Origin: Methanococcoides sp052057775
GTDB lineage: Archaea > Halobacteriota > Methanosarcinia > Methanosarcinales > Methanosarcinaceae
Reading direction: 5' to 3'
DNA length: 64,000 nucleotides
Assembly: GCF_052057775.1 (NCBI RefSeq)
Contig: NZ_CP195121.1
Span: forward strand, 310,001-374,000
Shown here: positions 17,022 through 25,816 of the stretch, in pieces
Position numbering within the stretch: the stretch's first letter is position 1
Layout: every line of letters starts with the position of its first letter
The notes under the pieces: generated by a model
Seen by the model: the letters and a program-made list of their open reading frames with translations, nothing else
What the model was told of the DNA's origin: nothing
The model's database searches: none
Position numbers and translations under genes: made by a program

Positions 17022-18146
17022 ATGCCATCTACAAAGATACGCCCATTGGAGGAGAACGATTTCCCGGAGCTGGCCCATCTCCTGTACGAAGGACTTGAGA
17101 TCGCGCCTGACGTATGGGAACGGCGTTTTGAGATGTGGTGGACCGGCAATCCCTGGGCTGACGGGTCCATACCCTACGGATGGGTTGTGGAGGACGAGAG
17201 CTCGCAGATCGTTGGCTTCATGGGGAACATCCCGGTGAAATACCAGATCGATGGCAAGGATGGCATTGCCCTGACCGGCACTTCATTATATGTCAGACCC
17301 ACGGTGCGTGGATTTACCAGCCTCCAGCTGGTACGGGCATTTGAAAAGCAGAAGAACGCCGGCATCCTGATCAACAGCACGGCAAACGATACCGCAGCAA
17401 CGATATTCCGGAAGTTCGGGTTTACCGAAATGGATGTCCCCTACAACAACCAGGAATACTGGCACATACGGGATTTTGGAAAGATATACGAGATGTATAT
17501 GCGAACGAGCATCACATCCGGCAGGATGCAGCTTTTAGCGAAGGTCCCACTGATCCCTATCAGGCTTGCCTCGCCGATCGTCAGGTGGATCAGGGACAAA
17601 ACAACGTTCAGATCACCGCCTGACCATTACGAGTGTTCGCTGTGCAGGGATTGTGATGATTCCTTCACACAACTGTGGGAGAACAACAGGAAAGAGGGTA
17701 CTACGACCATCTGCAGGGACGCGGATACGCTCAGGTGGCTCTACTTTTCGGATGCCATCGCCGAGAAAAGGAATGTGATCAGGTGCATCGACACCCGAAC
17801 CGGCGAACTTGCAGGCTATTTCGCAGTCGATGTACCATGCGCAGAGACCGATATCAAGATCATGCATCTCAAGGATGCGTACATCCCGAGGTTCGAAGAA
17901 GGCATCGTCCAGTCACTAGTGGAGTTCTCCATCGACCTGGCAAAGACCTATAATGCTGCCGCAATTGCCTTCTGGTCCACCGACCAGCAAATGGATGACG
18001 TGCTGAAGAAGCGGGTCATGGTAAAGAGAAGACACAAACACGCATACCTGTACTATTTTACCGACAGGGAAGGGACATCGGACCTGACAGGTCACGACCA
18101 CGAATTCATTCCCTCACCCATCGATCCTGACAGGGGTATCCTGTAA
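17022..18146 (+). CDS. GNAT-type acyltransferase, probably acting on a surface glycan
   Basis: A 374-residue protein with two GNAT-like halves. The first shows VGFMGNIPVKYQIDG then LYVRPTVRGFTSLQLVRAF, an acyl-CoA binding pattern, and a NDTAATIFRKFGF helix (residues about 55-140). The second half repeats a weaker GNAT fold (about 240-350). ATG 17022 has AGGGAA 6 nt upstream; an in-frame TTG at 17007 is less likely. It follows the NodB deacetylase and may re-acylate the freed amine. The acyl donor and acceptor are not known. Confidence 0.65.
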   Translation: MPSTKIRPLEENDFPELAHLLYEGLEIAPDVWERRFEMWWTGNPWADGSIPYGWVVEDESSQIVGFMGNIPVKYQIDGKDGIALTGTSLYVRPTVRGFTSLQLVRAFEKQKNAGILINSTANDTAATIFRKFGFTEMDVPYNNQEYWHIRDFGKIYEMYMRTSITSGRMQLLAKVPLIPIRLASPIVRWIRDKTTFRSPPDHYECSLCRDCDDSFTQLWENNRKEGTTTICRDADTLRWLYFSDAIAEKRNVIRCIDTRTGELAGYFAVDVPCAETDIKIMHLKDAYIPRFEEGIVQSLVEFSIDLAKTYNAAAIAFWSTDQQMDDVLKKRVMVKRRHKHAYLYYFTDREGTSDLTGHDHEFIPSPIDPDRGIL

Positions 18147-18312
18147 GGTACAGGCAGAACCGGACTCCGGCAAAAGTGAAGAAGATGATCACAGGAAGAT
18201 AATCACGTTTTTTAGAGGGACCACAGCCTTCACAGGCGAAGCCATCGTCGCGGACACACAAAGATGCCTGACCCAAAGCCCGGATGCCATGTTCATCCGT
18301 CAGGCTGTGCCA

Positions 18313-20649
18313 TCAGGCCTGTAAGGTCCCGTCTCCCCAATGATCGGGCACTGCATAGGAACCCGTCAGACCGTACCAGTTAAAGAAGGACACATCGCCT
18401 GCATCCTGATCATTGATGGCAAAGAACACACCGATCACACCGGAGGGGCGACCTCCGACATCGCTCCACGGGATAGCGACCTCTATCACATACCCCGCAT
18501 CCAGATCAGCTGCATGGTTCTTGCTGCCCTGCAACATCACCCTTTTGACGACATCGCATGAGTAATCGTAGTCCTTCCCGCTGCCTGTACCCACATCATC
18601 GACCATGGCACCGTTCAGGTTTATGATAAAATGATAGTCATCCGGCTGCATTGCAGATCCGCCATTGTGCAAAGTGTCAAGATAGATCTCAACGCTGTCG
18701 TCCCTGTGCAGCCCGTCGGTCTCGGTCAGGCCCTCTGCCTGAAGGTCGCTGTCATCCACATCGAAAGCAAAGTAGATATAAGAATCATCATACATCGCCT
18801 TTATCGATGCAGTACTGTCCTTCTTAGTATCTTTTGCGGAAGCAACATCCATCGAGATCCCGGCCACATCCTTCCAGTCACCTGCATCCCCGTCCACCGT
18901 GGCTGTGCCGCGAACGATGTTCAGGCCTTCACGGCCATCGTCTGATGGGGCATCCTGTTCCACGTCATCGGAAAATATGTTCTTGATGATGGCGGAGATA
19001 GTGGGGTTGCCGGAGTAGCTCTTCGATGCCTCGGAGGTATCACCATACCTGCCAATGTTTATCCTGTTACCGTTCGGATCAGGTTCATTGGAATAGCTGC
19101 TTGATACATCACCTGCATCTATGCACGGGCTGTTATCACCCATGATCTCCCAGCCACTTCCAGTCCATGTCCCTGCTGTTGACCTTAAGTGGTAGTTCCC
19201 GCCGGCCTCATCATAGAACAGGGAGTCGAAATGGATATCATTTGCACCCTCGTCCACATGGTTATAGTCACCCAGGGCATTGTTGTAGATATTGTTATGA
19301 TCTGAGATGATGGTATGCGACCCATGTTCGATATTATTGATACCATACCCGCGCCCATCATAGGTATCCATGCCGGTGATGATGTTGTTCGTTGCCGTAA
19401 TGGTGAAACCGGTGGTAGAGGTTGAACCATGATACTCCTTGGTGGAGATCCCGTCACCCTCGCCGTTTGCTATGGTGTTCGACTCGATCCTGACATTGTC
19501 ATAGCCATAAACGCTTATTCCGCCTCCGTTCCCGTCATCACCGATCGTATTGTAGATCAGATTGTGGTGGATGTAGTTGCCGGTCGTTTCGGACCTGTCG
19601 ACCTTCCCGCCTGACACTTCCGCAGCAAGGACGATACCATACTCCCTTACACCATAGATCGTATTGTAGGCTATCTCGTTGTCAGCTGAACCTGTGTTGG
19701 ATTTATCGTTCTTATAGGTAAGGTAGATAGCAGAATCACCCGAATTGAAAGACGTAAATGTGTTCCTCTCGACCAGAGCACCGGAGCACTCGTCCAGACG
19801 AACGCCGGTATTTGCTGCCACGTGCCCGAACACATTATCATGTATCCAGATCCTGTTATCACCCGTGGAACCGGTGTACAGGACATACACACCCACATGT
19901 CCGGATCTGCCAAAATAGTTATTGTAAATGTTCAGGTTTGGATATTGTTCCCCGGAATTTATCACCTTGATGAAATCTCCGATCCCTGTGGTGAATGACA
20001 GGTCATGGAATGTCAGGTCCTTTCCGCGTATCTCTATCGTAGGGTAGTGGTCCACCATATCCATGGGAATGAGCGGCTGGTTCCACCTGTCCGCATCGAA
20101 CGTCAGATTAGTGACAGCTACATTGTTCGACTGTTTGTAGCCACGTCCACTGAGCCGGGTTGCCCCTGAGACCATTTGCCAGTCGTCCCTCGGAGGATTA
20201 AAGCTGGACACGAGCTTGACCGTTGCACCAATATCCCCAGTGAGGGTCGTATCATCCGGGATCTCAATGGTTCCCTGAATGATGTAATCGTTATCTCCCC
20301 CGTCATCCAGCAGATAGACAGTATCATAATCCTCATGCTCCCCCACATACTGGAGAGCAGCATTGATCTCGACCTCGTCCTTTACCCCGTCGCAGTTGAA
20401 GTCGCCTTTCCCGTCTGCAGAAACATATACTACCGACCCATCGGCCGGATCGATCACTGGAGGGACAGCAGGTGCATCCAGGTACTGAACAGTCAGGACT
20501 CCCGCAGCCACCACTGCCAGCACGAAAATGATCTGCATGGCACCCATGGATGAAACTTTTTTACGAACGGCTACAGGAAAGATCACATAGATCACAATCG
20601 CACTGATCAAAAGTACAAGGAGCAAAGCCTGTGCAACTGGATAGAGCAT
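18313..20649 (-). CDS. Membrane-anchored beta-helix protein with C-terminal CBM9-like domain
   Basis: A 778-residue surface protein. Two N-terminal hydrophobic segments (about 5-27 and 37-56) anchor it. Residues about 70-500 form a right-handed parallel beta-helix with repeats such as NRIWIHDNVFGH and NEIAYNTIYGVREYGIVL, similar to carbohydrate-binding or -cleaving helices. Residues about 590-778 are a family-9-like carbohydrate-binding domain (ATVDGDAGDWKD.. IKAMYDDSYIYFAFDVDDSDL). Probably it binds a polysaccharide at the cell surface. Closely related to the next gene upstream. Start ATG 20649 has no Shine-Dalgarno site but a TATA box 27 bp away. Confidence 0.75.
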   Translation of the reverse strand: MLYPVAQALLLVLLISAIVIYVIFPVAVRKKVSSMGAMQIIFVLAVVAAGVLTVQYLDAPAVPPVIDPADGSVVYVSADGKGDFNCDGVKDEVEINAALQYVGEHEDYDTVYLLDDGGDNDYIIQGTIEIPDDTTLTGDIGATVKLVSSFNPPRDDWQMVSGATRLSGRGYKQSNNVAVTNLTFDADRWNQPLIPMDMVDHYPTIEIRGKDLTFHDLSFTTGIGDFIKVINSGEQYPNLNIYNNYFGRSGHVGVYVLYTGSTGDNRIWIHDNVFGHVAANTGVRLDECSGALVERNTFTSFNSGDSAIYLTYKNDKSNTGSADNEIAYNTIYGVREYGIVLAAEVSGGKVDRSETTGNYIHHNLIYNTIGDDGNGGGISVYGYDNVRIESNTIANGEGDGISTKEYHGSTSTTGFTITATNNIITGMDTYDGRGYGINNIEHGSHTIISDHNNIYNNALGDYNHVDEGANDIHFDSLFYDEAGGNYHLRSTAGTWTGSGWEIMGDNSPCIDAGDVSSSYSNEPDPNGNRINIGRYGDTSEASKSYSGNPTISAIIKNIFSDDVEQDAPSDDGREGLNIVRGTATVDGDAGDWKDVAGISMDVASAKDTKKDSTASIKAMYDDSYIYFAFDVDDSDLQAEGLTETDGLHRDDSVEIYLDTLHNGGSAMQPDDYHFIINLNGAMVDDVGTGSGKDYDYSCDVVKRVMLQGSKNHAADLDAGYVIEVAIPWSDVGGRPSGVIGVFFAINDQDAGDVSFFNWYGLTGSYAVPDHWGDGTLQA

Positions 20650-20670
20650 ACTATTAGATTGAACAGCTGA

Positions 20671-20680
20671 AAATATAAAT
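20671..20680 (-). promoter_or_regulatory. TATA box for the anchored beta-helix gene (leaderless transcript)
   Basis: On the minus strand ATTTATATTT is centred about 27 bp upstream of ATG 20649; this spacing predicts a transcript starting at the initiation codon. Confidence 0.45.
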
Positions 20681-20807
20681 CTATCCGGGATATGATCACA
20701 GTTGTTGGTCAGGTCCTCAGACCGGGGTAGAAGAACGGAATTACTGGAAGATATTTCAAAAAAGAGAAAAAAGGGTGGCGCAAGATCTGCGCCTAAGATC
20801 AGGTCAA

Positions 20808-23765
20808 TTATATCTTTTCACCGAAGTAATGTGCCACAATAGTGAGATCCTGGATGTTCACAACACCGTCCATATTTACATCCCAGCTTGGGTGTGGTTT
20901 GGCAGTGCCCAGATTCTGAGCCACAATCGTGACATCCAGAATGTTCACAACACCGTCCCTGTTCACATCCCAGCGTGGATGCATCTTGATAACGGTGACG
21001 ACGTGTTGGGATGTTACTTGGTCGGTCCCGTCACTTACAACAGCTTCGATGGTGTAAACACCTGAAGTATCGGTATTCCACACATAACCGGAAGTTGTAC
21101 TGACGATATTTCCGTTGATCTTCAGGAGATACTCCAGTTCATCCCCGTCTGCATCAGAGGCAGTTACTGCGATGTTTACCACGCCTCCCTGCTCGAACAC
21201 TGCATCATTGGCCGGAGAGAATGTGGTGATCACCGGAATGTTGTTCGAAGGATCAGTGCTTAATGCATTCACAGTAATGATCATAGATTCCGAATCAGTA
21301 AATTCGCCATCTGTGACCTCGAACAACAGGCCATAGCTACCTGCCGGAACAGCTGAAGGGGTCCAGCTGAACTCACCGGATGCAGCATCAAATAATGCAC
21401 CTGCTGGAAGTCCCCTCACCGCATAGGTCAGAGGATCGCCTTCAGCATCCGAGGCACTTACAGTAAAGCTTACAGTGCTTCCTTTGTCCACTGCTTTGTC
21501 AGCAATTGGGGCCATGACAGGTGCTGTGTTGCTTGTAGCTGTACGGGACGCATCTCCCCAATGATCAGGGATAGCATAGGATGTGATCAGATCACACCAG
21601 TTAAGGAGATACACAGTACCGGTGTCATCCTGGTCATTTACCGCAAGGAAAAGACCGATAACATCGTCTGAAGGCATTCCGCCAATGTCACTCCACGGAA
21701 TTGCGACCTCTATGATGTAGCCGGTATCAGCAATGGCATCGTTCTTGGTACCCTGCAGTTTTACACTCTTGATGATGTTACTTGAGTAACTGTAATCCTT
21801 TCCGGTACCTGTACCCACATCATCCACCAGTGCACCGTTCAGGTTAATGATGAAGTGATAGTCATCCGGCTGCATTGCAGCTCCACCGTTGTTCAAAGTG
21901 TCAAGATAGATCTCAATGCTGTCATCCAGGTGAAGACCACCTGTCTCGATCAGACCATCTGCCTGAAGGTTGCTGTCCTTTACGTCATATACCATGTAAA
22001 GGTACGTGTTATCATACATTGCCTTGACTGTTGCCACATTGTCGGAAACGCCGGAAATGGTGGTTCCTGAAGCGTACTTCCAGTCAGAGAGATCACCGTC
22101 GATCGTGGCTGTGCCACTTGAGATGTCCATATGTGCATCGACAATGTTAGACGGAGTGTCTGTTGAAGTGGCCTGTACTGTTATAAGAACAGTGTCAGTG
22201 TCAACCTCGCCATCACCGTCTGTCACGGTCAGTGTTGCGGTATATGTCCCTGCAGAACTGTAGGTATGCTGGACAACGGCCCCGGTGGCATCCTGCTGGA
22301 TCCCGTTAGAGTTGTCGAAATCCCACTTGTAGGATGTGATACCAACATCATCTGTTGATGCGGACCCATCCAGAGTCACGGTCTGACCGGCAGAGACTGT
22401 CTGATCAGGACCGGCGGAAGCAGTAGGCTTCACAGGAGCTGTGGTTTCAGGAGCTGTTGGCTCATCAGGAATTGTAGATTGGCTGGAATCATGAGTGTCA
22501 TGTGCACCCTCAGCCACATTCCTATAATTGCCCAATGCGTTGGAGTAGATATTGTTATAATCGGAGATTATGGTATGCCTGCTGGATTCAGCGTTATTGA
22601 TACCATAACCACGACCATTGTAGTATTGAGCACCATAGATGAGATTGTTCCTGGCAGTAATAGTAAACCCGGAAGTTGAGGTTGAACCATAATATTCATG
22701 GGTTGATATTCCGTCACCGTCACAGTTTGCTATGGTGTTGTATTCGATCAGGACATCATCAAAACCATACACATTGATACCACCGGCATTACCATCTCCG
22801 ATAGTATTGCGGATCGAATTGTGATGGATATAGTTGCCGCTTGTTTCGGACTTGTCCACTGCGCCTCCGCTTACTTCTGCAGCAAGAGTGACGCCGTATT
22901 CCCTCACATCATAGATCGTGTTATACCTGATCTCATTGTCGTTAGCACCGATACCGGACCCGCCGTTCCTGTACAATATGTAGATAGCGGAGTCACCCTG
23001 GTTGTATGACGTGAATGTGTTCCTCTCGACCAACGCACCTGAACACTCGTCCAGGCGGACACCGGTGTTCGCTGCAACATAGCCAAACACATTGTCATGT
23101 ATCCAGATCCTGTTATCGCCGGTTGAACCGGTGTACAGGATATATACGCCCACATGTCCGGACCTGCCGAAATAATTGTCATATATCTCAATGCCAGGGG
23201 CTTTTTCACCGTAGTTTCCTATCTTGATGAAATCGCCTACACCATCCTCAAATGTACAATCATGGATCTTGATGTTCTTTCCCCTGATGGAAATGGTCTC
23301 CCTTTCATCTTTCTTGTCAATAGGGATGTTGTCCTGGTTCCATCGGTCAGCATCAAAAATGATGTTCCTGATTTCGATGTTATCGGCTTTGCCGTATACC
23401 TGACTTGTAGGGGTAGCACCTGTGACCATCTGTTCAAAATCATATTGAGTAAGACCGGTCTTTAGCTTCACGCGTACACCGGGCTCACCATCAAGAATGG
23501 TGTTATCATGGATCTCGATCTGGTCAGAGATTATGAAGTCATTTTCCCCACCATCGTTCATCAGATAGACAGTGGTGTACTCTGCATGATCATTTACGAA
23601 CTTCAGAGCCGCATTGATCTCTACTTCGTCTCCTATCCCATCGCAATTATAATCACCGTTCCCGGCTGCAGAGACATATACTACCGGAGCAGTACTGCCC
23701 ATCGCAGTTGGAACAGCGACCAACGAGATGAAAGATAAGATTAATAAAATTTTAAGTTCCCTCAT
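20808..23765 (-). CDS. Secreted beta-helix protein with PKD, CBM9-like, Ig-like and dockerin domains
   Basis: A 985-residue exported protein. Start ATG 23765 gives a clear signal peptide (MRELKILLILSFISLVAV, cleavage near residue 23). Order: beta-helix (about 30-430), a PKD domain (about 440-525, SAGPDQTVSAGQTVTLDGSAS), a CBM9-like domain (about 540-740), two Ig/cadherin-like domains (about 745-925, with DAEGDPLTYAV and DADGDELEYLL), and a type I dockerin at the end with two calcium loops, DVNRDGVVNILD and DVNMDGVVNIQD. The helix and CBM9-like parts closely match the downstream paralogue. The dockerin should dock to a cohesin; none is in this window. Confidence 0.82.
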   Translation of the reverse strand: MRELKILLILSFISLVAVPTAMGSTAPVVYVSAAGNGDYNCDGIGDEVEINAALKFVNDHAEYTTVYLMNDGGENDFIISDQIEIHDNTILDGEPGVRVKLKTGLTQYDFEQMVTGATPTSQVYGKADNIEIRNIIFDADRWNQDNIPIDKKDERETISIRGKNIKIHDCTFEDGVGDFIKIGNYGEKAPGIEIYDNYFGRSGHVGVYILYTGSTGDNRIWIHDNVFGYVAANTGVRLDECSGALVERNTFTSYNQGDSAIYILYRNGGSGIGANDNEIRYNTIYDVREYGVTLAAEVSGGAVDKSETSGNYIHHNSIRNTIGDGNAGGINVYGFDDVLIEYNTIANCDGDGISTHEYYGSTSTSGFTITARNNLIYGAQYYNGRGYGINNAESSRHTIISDYNNIYSNALGNYRNVAEGAHDTHDSSQSTIPDEPTAPETTAPVKPTASAGPDQTVSAGQTVTLDGSASTDDVGITSYKWDFDNSNGIQQDATGAVVQHTYSSAGTYTATLTVTDGDGEVDTDTVLITVQATSTDTPSNIVDAHMDISSGTATIDGDLSDWKYASGTTISGVSDNVATVKAMYDNTYLYMVYDVKDSNLQADGLIETGGLHLDDSIEIYLDTLNNGGAAMQPDDYHFIINLNGALVDDVGTGTGKDYSYSSNIIKSVKLQGTKNDAIADTGYIIEVAIPWSDIGGMPSDDVIGLFLAVNDQDDTGTVYLLNWCDLITSYAIPDHWGDASRTATSNTAPVMAPIADKAVDKGSTVSFTVSASDAEGDPLTYAVRGLPAGALFDAASGEFSWTPSAVPAGSYGLLFEVTDGEFTDSESMIITVNALSTDPSNNIPVITTFSPANDAVFEQGGVVNIAVTASDADGDELEYLLKINGNIVSTTSGYVWNTDTSGVYTIEAVVSDGTDQVTSQHVVTVIKMHPRWDVNRDGVVNILDVTIVAQNLGTAKPHPSWDVNMDGVVNIQDLTIVAHYFGEKI

Positions 23766-23990
23766 AGTTACCACAAATTTTACTTGTAGACTTTTTTATA
23801 TTGTATTATTATATTGATGTTGAATATTAGTAGATGGGAGTTCACGGTCATAATCACATATAAATGTTGTGAATTTTGCTCTGCCAAAAAAGCAGATATA
23901 AAGTAAACAAAAATTGCCTTCCCTCTACATCACTGGTAGCAAATAACGGTTTTTATGTACACTAATAAGAGGTTTGCGTACATTTATATT

Positions 23991-24026
23991 GAATTTTGTG
24001 TGCACATAACCGAATTTTGTGAACAC
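23991..24026. repeat. Tandem pair of GAATTTTGTG..ACAC motifs
   Basis: GAATTTTGTGTGCACA (23991-24006) and GAATTTTGTGAACAC (24012-24026), start to start 21 bp or two helical turns. This spacing suits a regulator bound on one face, controlling the dockerin gene 230 bp away or the deacetylase. Confidence 0.45.
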
Positions 24027-24618
24027 GTTTTGGCCGCGGAACCGGATGATATTTAGAATGGTTCGTGAATATTAACAAGAACGTTCTCACAGAAGAAACA
24101 TTCTTAAACAAAATTGGAACCATAAAGGATAATAAGCCATATTTAAACTTAATTAGAAAATTAAAGAACTTATAAAAATATCAGGAAATGCCCTGAATGG
24201 ATATTTAGCATGTGAATGAATTGTTGACCTTATGAGGCAGGACACTACCCACATAAAATTGTGAACACATGAAAATGAACATATTTACAGCTAATATCAG
24301 CAGTTGGGGCACATCGGAAAACACAAATATTTAAAAAGTGCAGCTCACAGGCACTTTATCGTCTTCATGGAGGAGGAGAACCAACGCCAATATACTTCAG
24401 GGCCCCCTGCCCCCATCAGTCATGTATCCCCCATATCAGTTTCAAAAGAGAGAGAACCAATTTACTTAAATAATCCAGTATCCAATAATATAAAGGGAAA
24501 GGGGCAGTTCCGATCAGAATAGAGCGGGCGTACCCTGCGTTTGGCAATAAGTGATCAGGGACAGGAGCATCCCGGAAAGGTGGCCTGTTACATACGCAAG
24601 GGGTTATTTGAAAAGCAC

Positions 24619-24646
24619 AGCCAGTACCTTACAGTATATACTGGCT
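24619..24646 (+). promoter_or_regulatory. Hairpin in the presumed leader of the deacetylase gene
   Basis: AGCCAGTA (24619-24626) pairs perfectly with TACTGGCT (24639-24646), loop 12 nt. It lies about 125 bp before ATG 24773 and may be a leader structure or an attenuator-like element; no known riboswitch is recognised. Confidence 0.35.
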
Positions 24647-24772
24647 TAAGTTTGAGAAGATCAGACCCCGAAGCAGGATTGCGGGATGGTGACAGTTTTC
24701 CTGTGTACCGGAAATGGACTGTTCGCCAGGAGATGATAAGGGGAGGATGTCAAAAGGCATCCGGGGATATCA

Positions 24773-25816
24773 ATGATACCAGATAGCACTTTGATCGAAA
24801 AGCTGAAAGCAGAAAAGGAACTGTGGGACCTTTTCACAAAAAAGGAAGAATATAACTCTCCGATCTTGGACGAATATGAGAGATTTCCCTACTATTTGAG
24901 CAGTTCCAGAGATATCTTCGAGCCAAAGGTCTCAGAATATCTGATCGAGAATGGTTTCAGGCCGGAATATCCGGATGGAAAGAAATTTGCTGTCTGCCTG
25001 ACACATGATATAGATGTAATTAAAGAGAGCAATATAAGATATGCATTCAATTCTTTCAGAGCTATAACAAAGGGCAACGTAAGAGAGGCTCTGAAATACC
25101 CCTCTTACGCAATAAACAAAAAAAGCCACCCATTCTGGAACTTCCGGCAGATAATGAAACTGGAAGAGAAGTACGGCGCTACATCAAGTTTTTATTTCCT
25201 TGCTCTTGAACCCGGGGAACAGAACTATGACTATGACCTGAGGAAACTCAGGGATGAGATACGATACATAGATGCCAGAGGATGGGAAGTGGGACTCCAC
25301 GGAGGCCATCGGTCATATAACAATTACGAGGACCTCTGCAAGAAGAAAGAAAAACTTGAAAGCGTTCTTGGAAAAAAGATCATCGGGTATCGTAACCACT
25401 ACTTAAGGTTCAGGATCCCTGAAACCTGGGAGCTGCTCAGCAGGGCCGGTTTCAAATATGACACAACGTTCGGATACAACGATTGTGCAGGTTTTAGGAA
25501 TGGGATGTGCCATCCGTTCAGACCGGTGAACCTGAACACAGGAAAAGAGATCGACATCGTGGAGATCCCCCTGACCATAATGGACTGTACGCTTCTGAGG
25601 GATTACATGCGATTGGACTTCAAAGGTTCATGGGAAGTCACAAAGAAGCTGATCGACACCGTTGCGAAATACAGAGGAGTGATCACCATACTCTGGCACA
25701 ACACATACATGCTGGACGAGAACCTGGAGTTCTACAAGAAGATTCTGGATTACTGTTATGAAAAGGATGCATGGATGGCAAGTGGAAAAGATATGATCGA
25801 ATGGTGGGAACAATGA
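24773..25816 (+). CDS. Polysaccharide deacetylase family protein of a glycan cluster
   Basis: A 347-residue NodB-like protein. CLTHDIDVIKESN near residue 77 carries the metal-binding HDID motif, GLHGGHRSYNN near 177 holds the second His pair, and IIGYRNHYLRF follows, a pattern common in deacetylases of exopolysaccharide clusters. No signal peptide. It would deacetylate an N-acetylated sugar on a lipid-linked or nascent chain. The stop overlaps ATG 25813 of the acyltransferase as ATGA, so the pair is translationally coupled. Same gene order as the 16-18 kb pair but not closely alike in sequence. Confidence 0.82.
   Translation: MIPDSTLIEKLKAEKELWDLFTKKEEYNSPILDEYERFPYYLSSSRDIFEPKVSEYLIENGFRPEYPDGKKFAVCLTHDIDVIKESNIRYAFNSFRAITKGNVREALKYPSYAINKKSHPFWNFRQIMKLEEKYGATSSFYFLALEPGEQNYDYDLRKLRDEIRYIDARGWEVGLHGGHRSYNNYEDLCKKKEKLESVLGKKIIGYRNHYLRFRIPETWELLSRAGFKYDTTFGYNDCAGFRNGMCHPFRPVNLNTGKEIDIVEIPLTIMDCTLLRDYMRLDFKGSWEVTKKLIDTVAKYRGVITILWHNTYMLDENLEFYKKILDYCYEKDAWMASGKDMIEWWEQ

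Larger units (their letters stand above)
23766..24772. other. 1-kb AT-rich intergenic region with repeated GAATTTTGTG motifs
   Basis: Gene-free between the divergent dockerin gene and the deacetylase at 24773. Open frames at 24304-24522 and 24541-24786 lack ribosome sites and conserved features. The motif GAATTTTGTG(N)ACAC occurs at 23991 (GAATTTTGTGTGCACA) and 24012 (GAATTTTGTGAACAC), with AAAATTGTGAACACAT at 24255 and GTGAATTTTG at 23869. The last 300 bp are GC-richer and could be a long leader for the deacetylase message. Confidence 0.5.

Noticed and set aside
23991..24270. CRISPR-like array from the repeated GAATTTTGTG motifs
   Set aside because: Copies are short, unequal and irregularly spaced; no cas genes are present.
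24304..24786. Two plus-strand frames (24304-24522 and 24541-24786) before the second deacetylase
   Set aside because: No ribosome sites or conserved features; the second also overlaps the deacetylase start.
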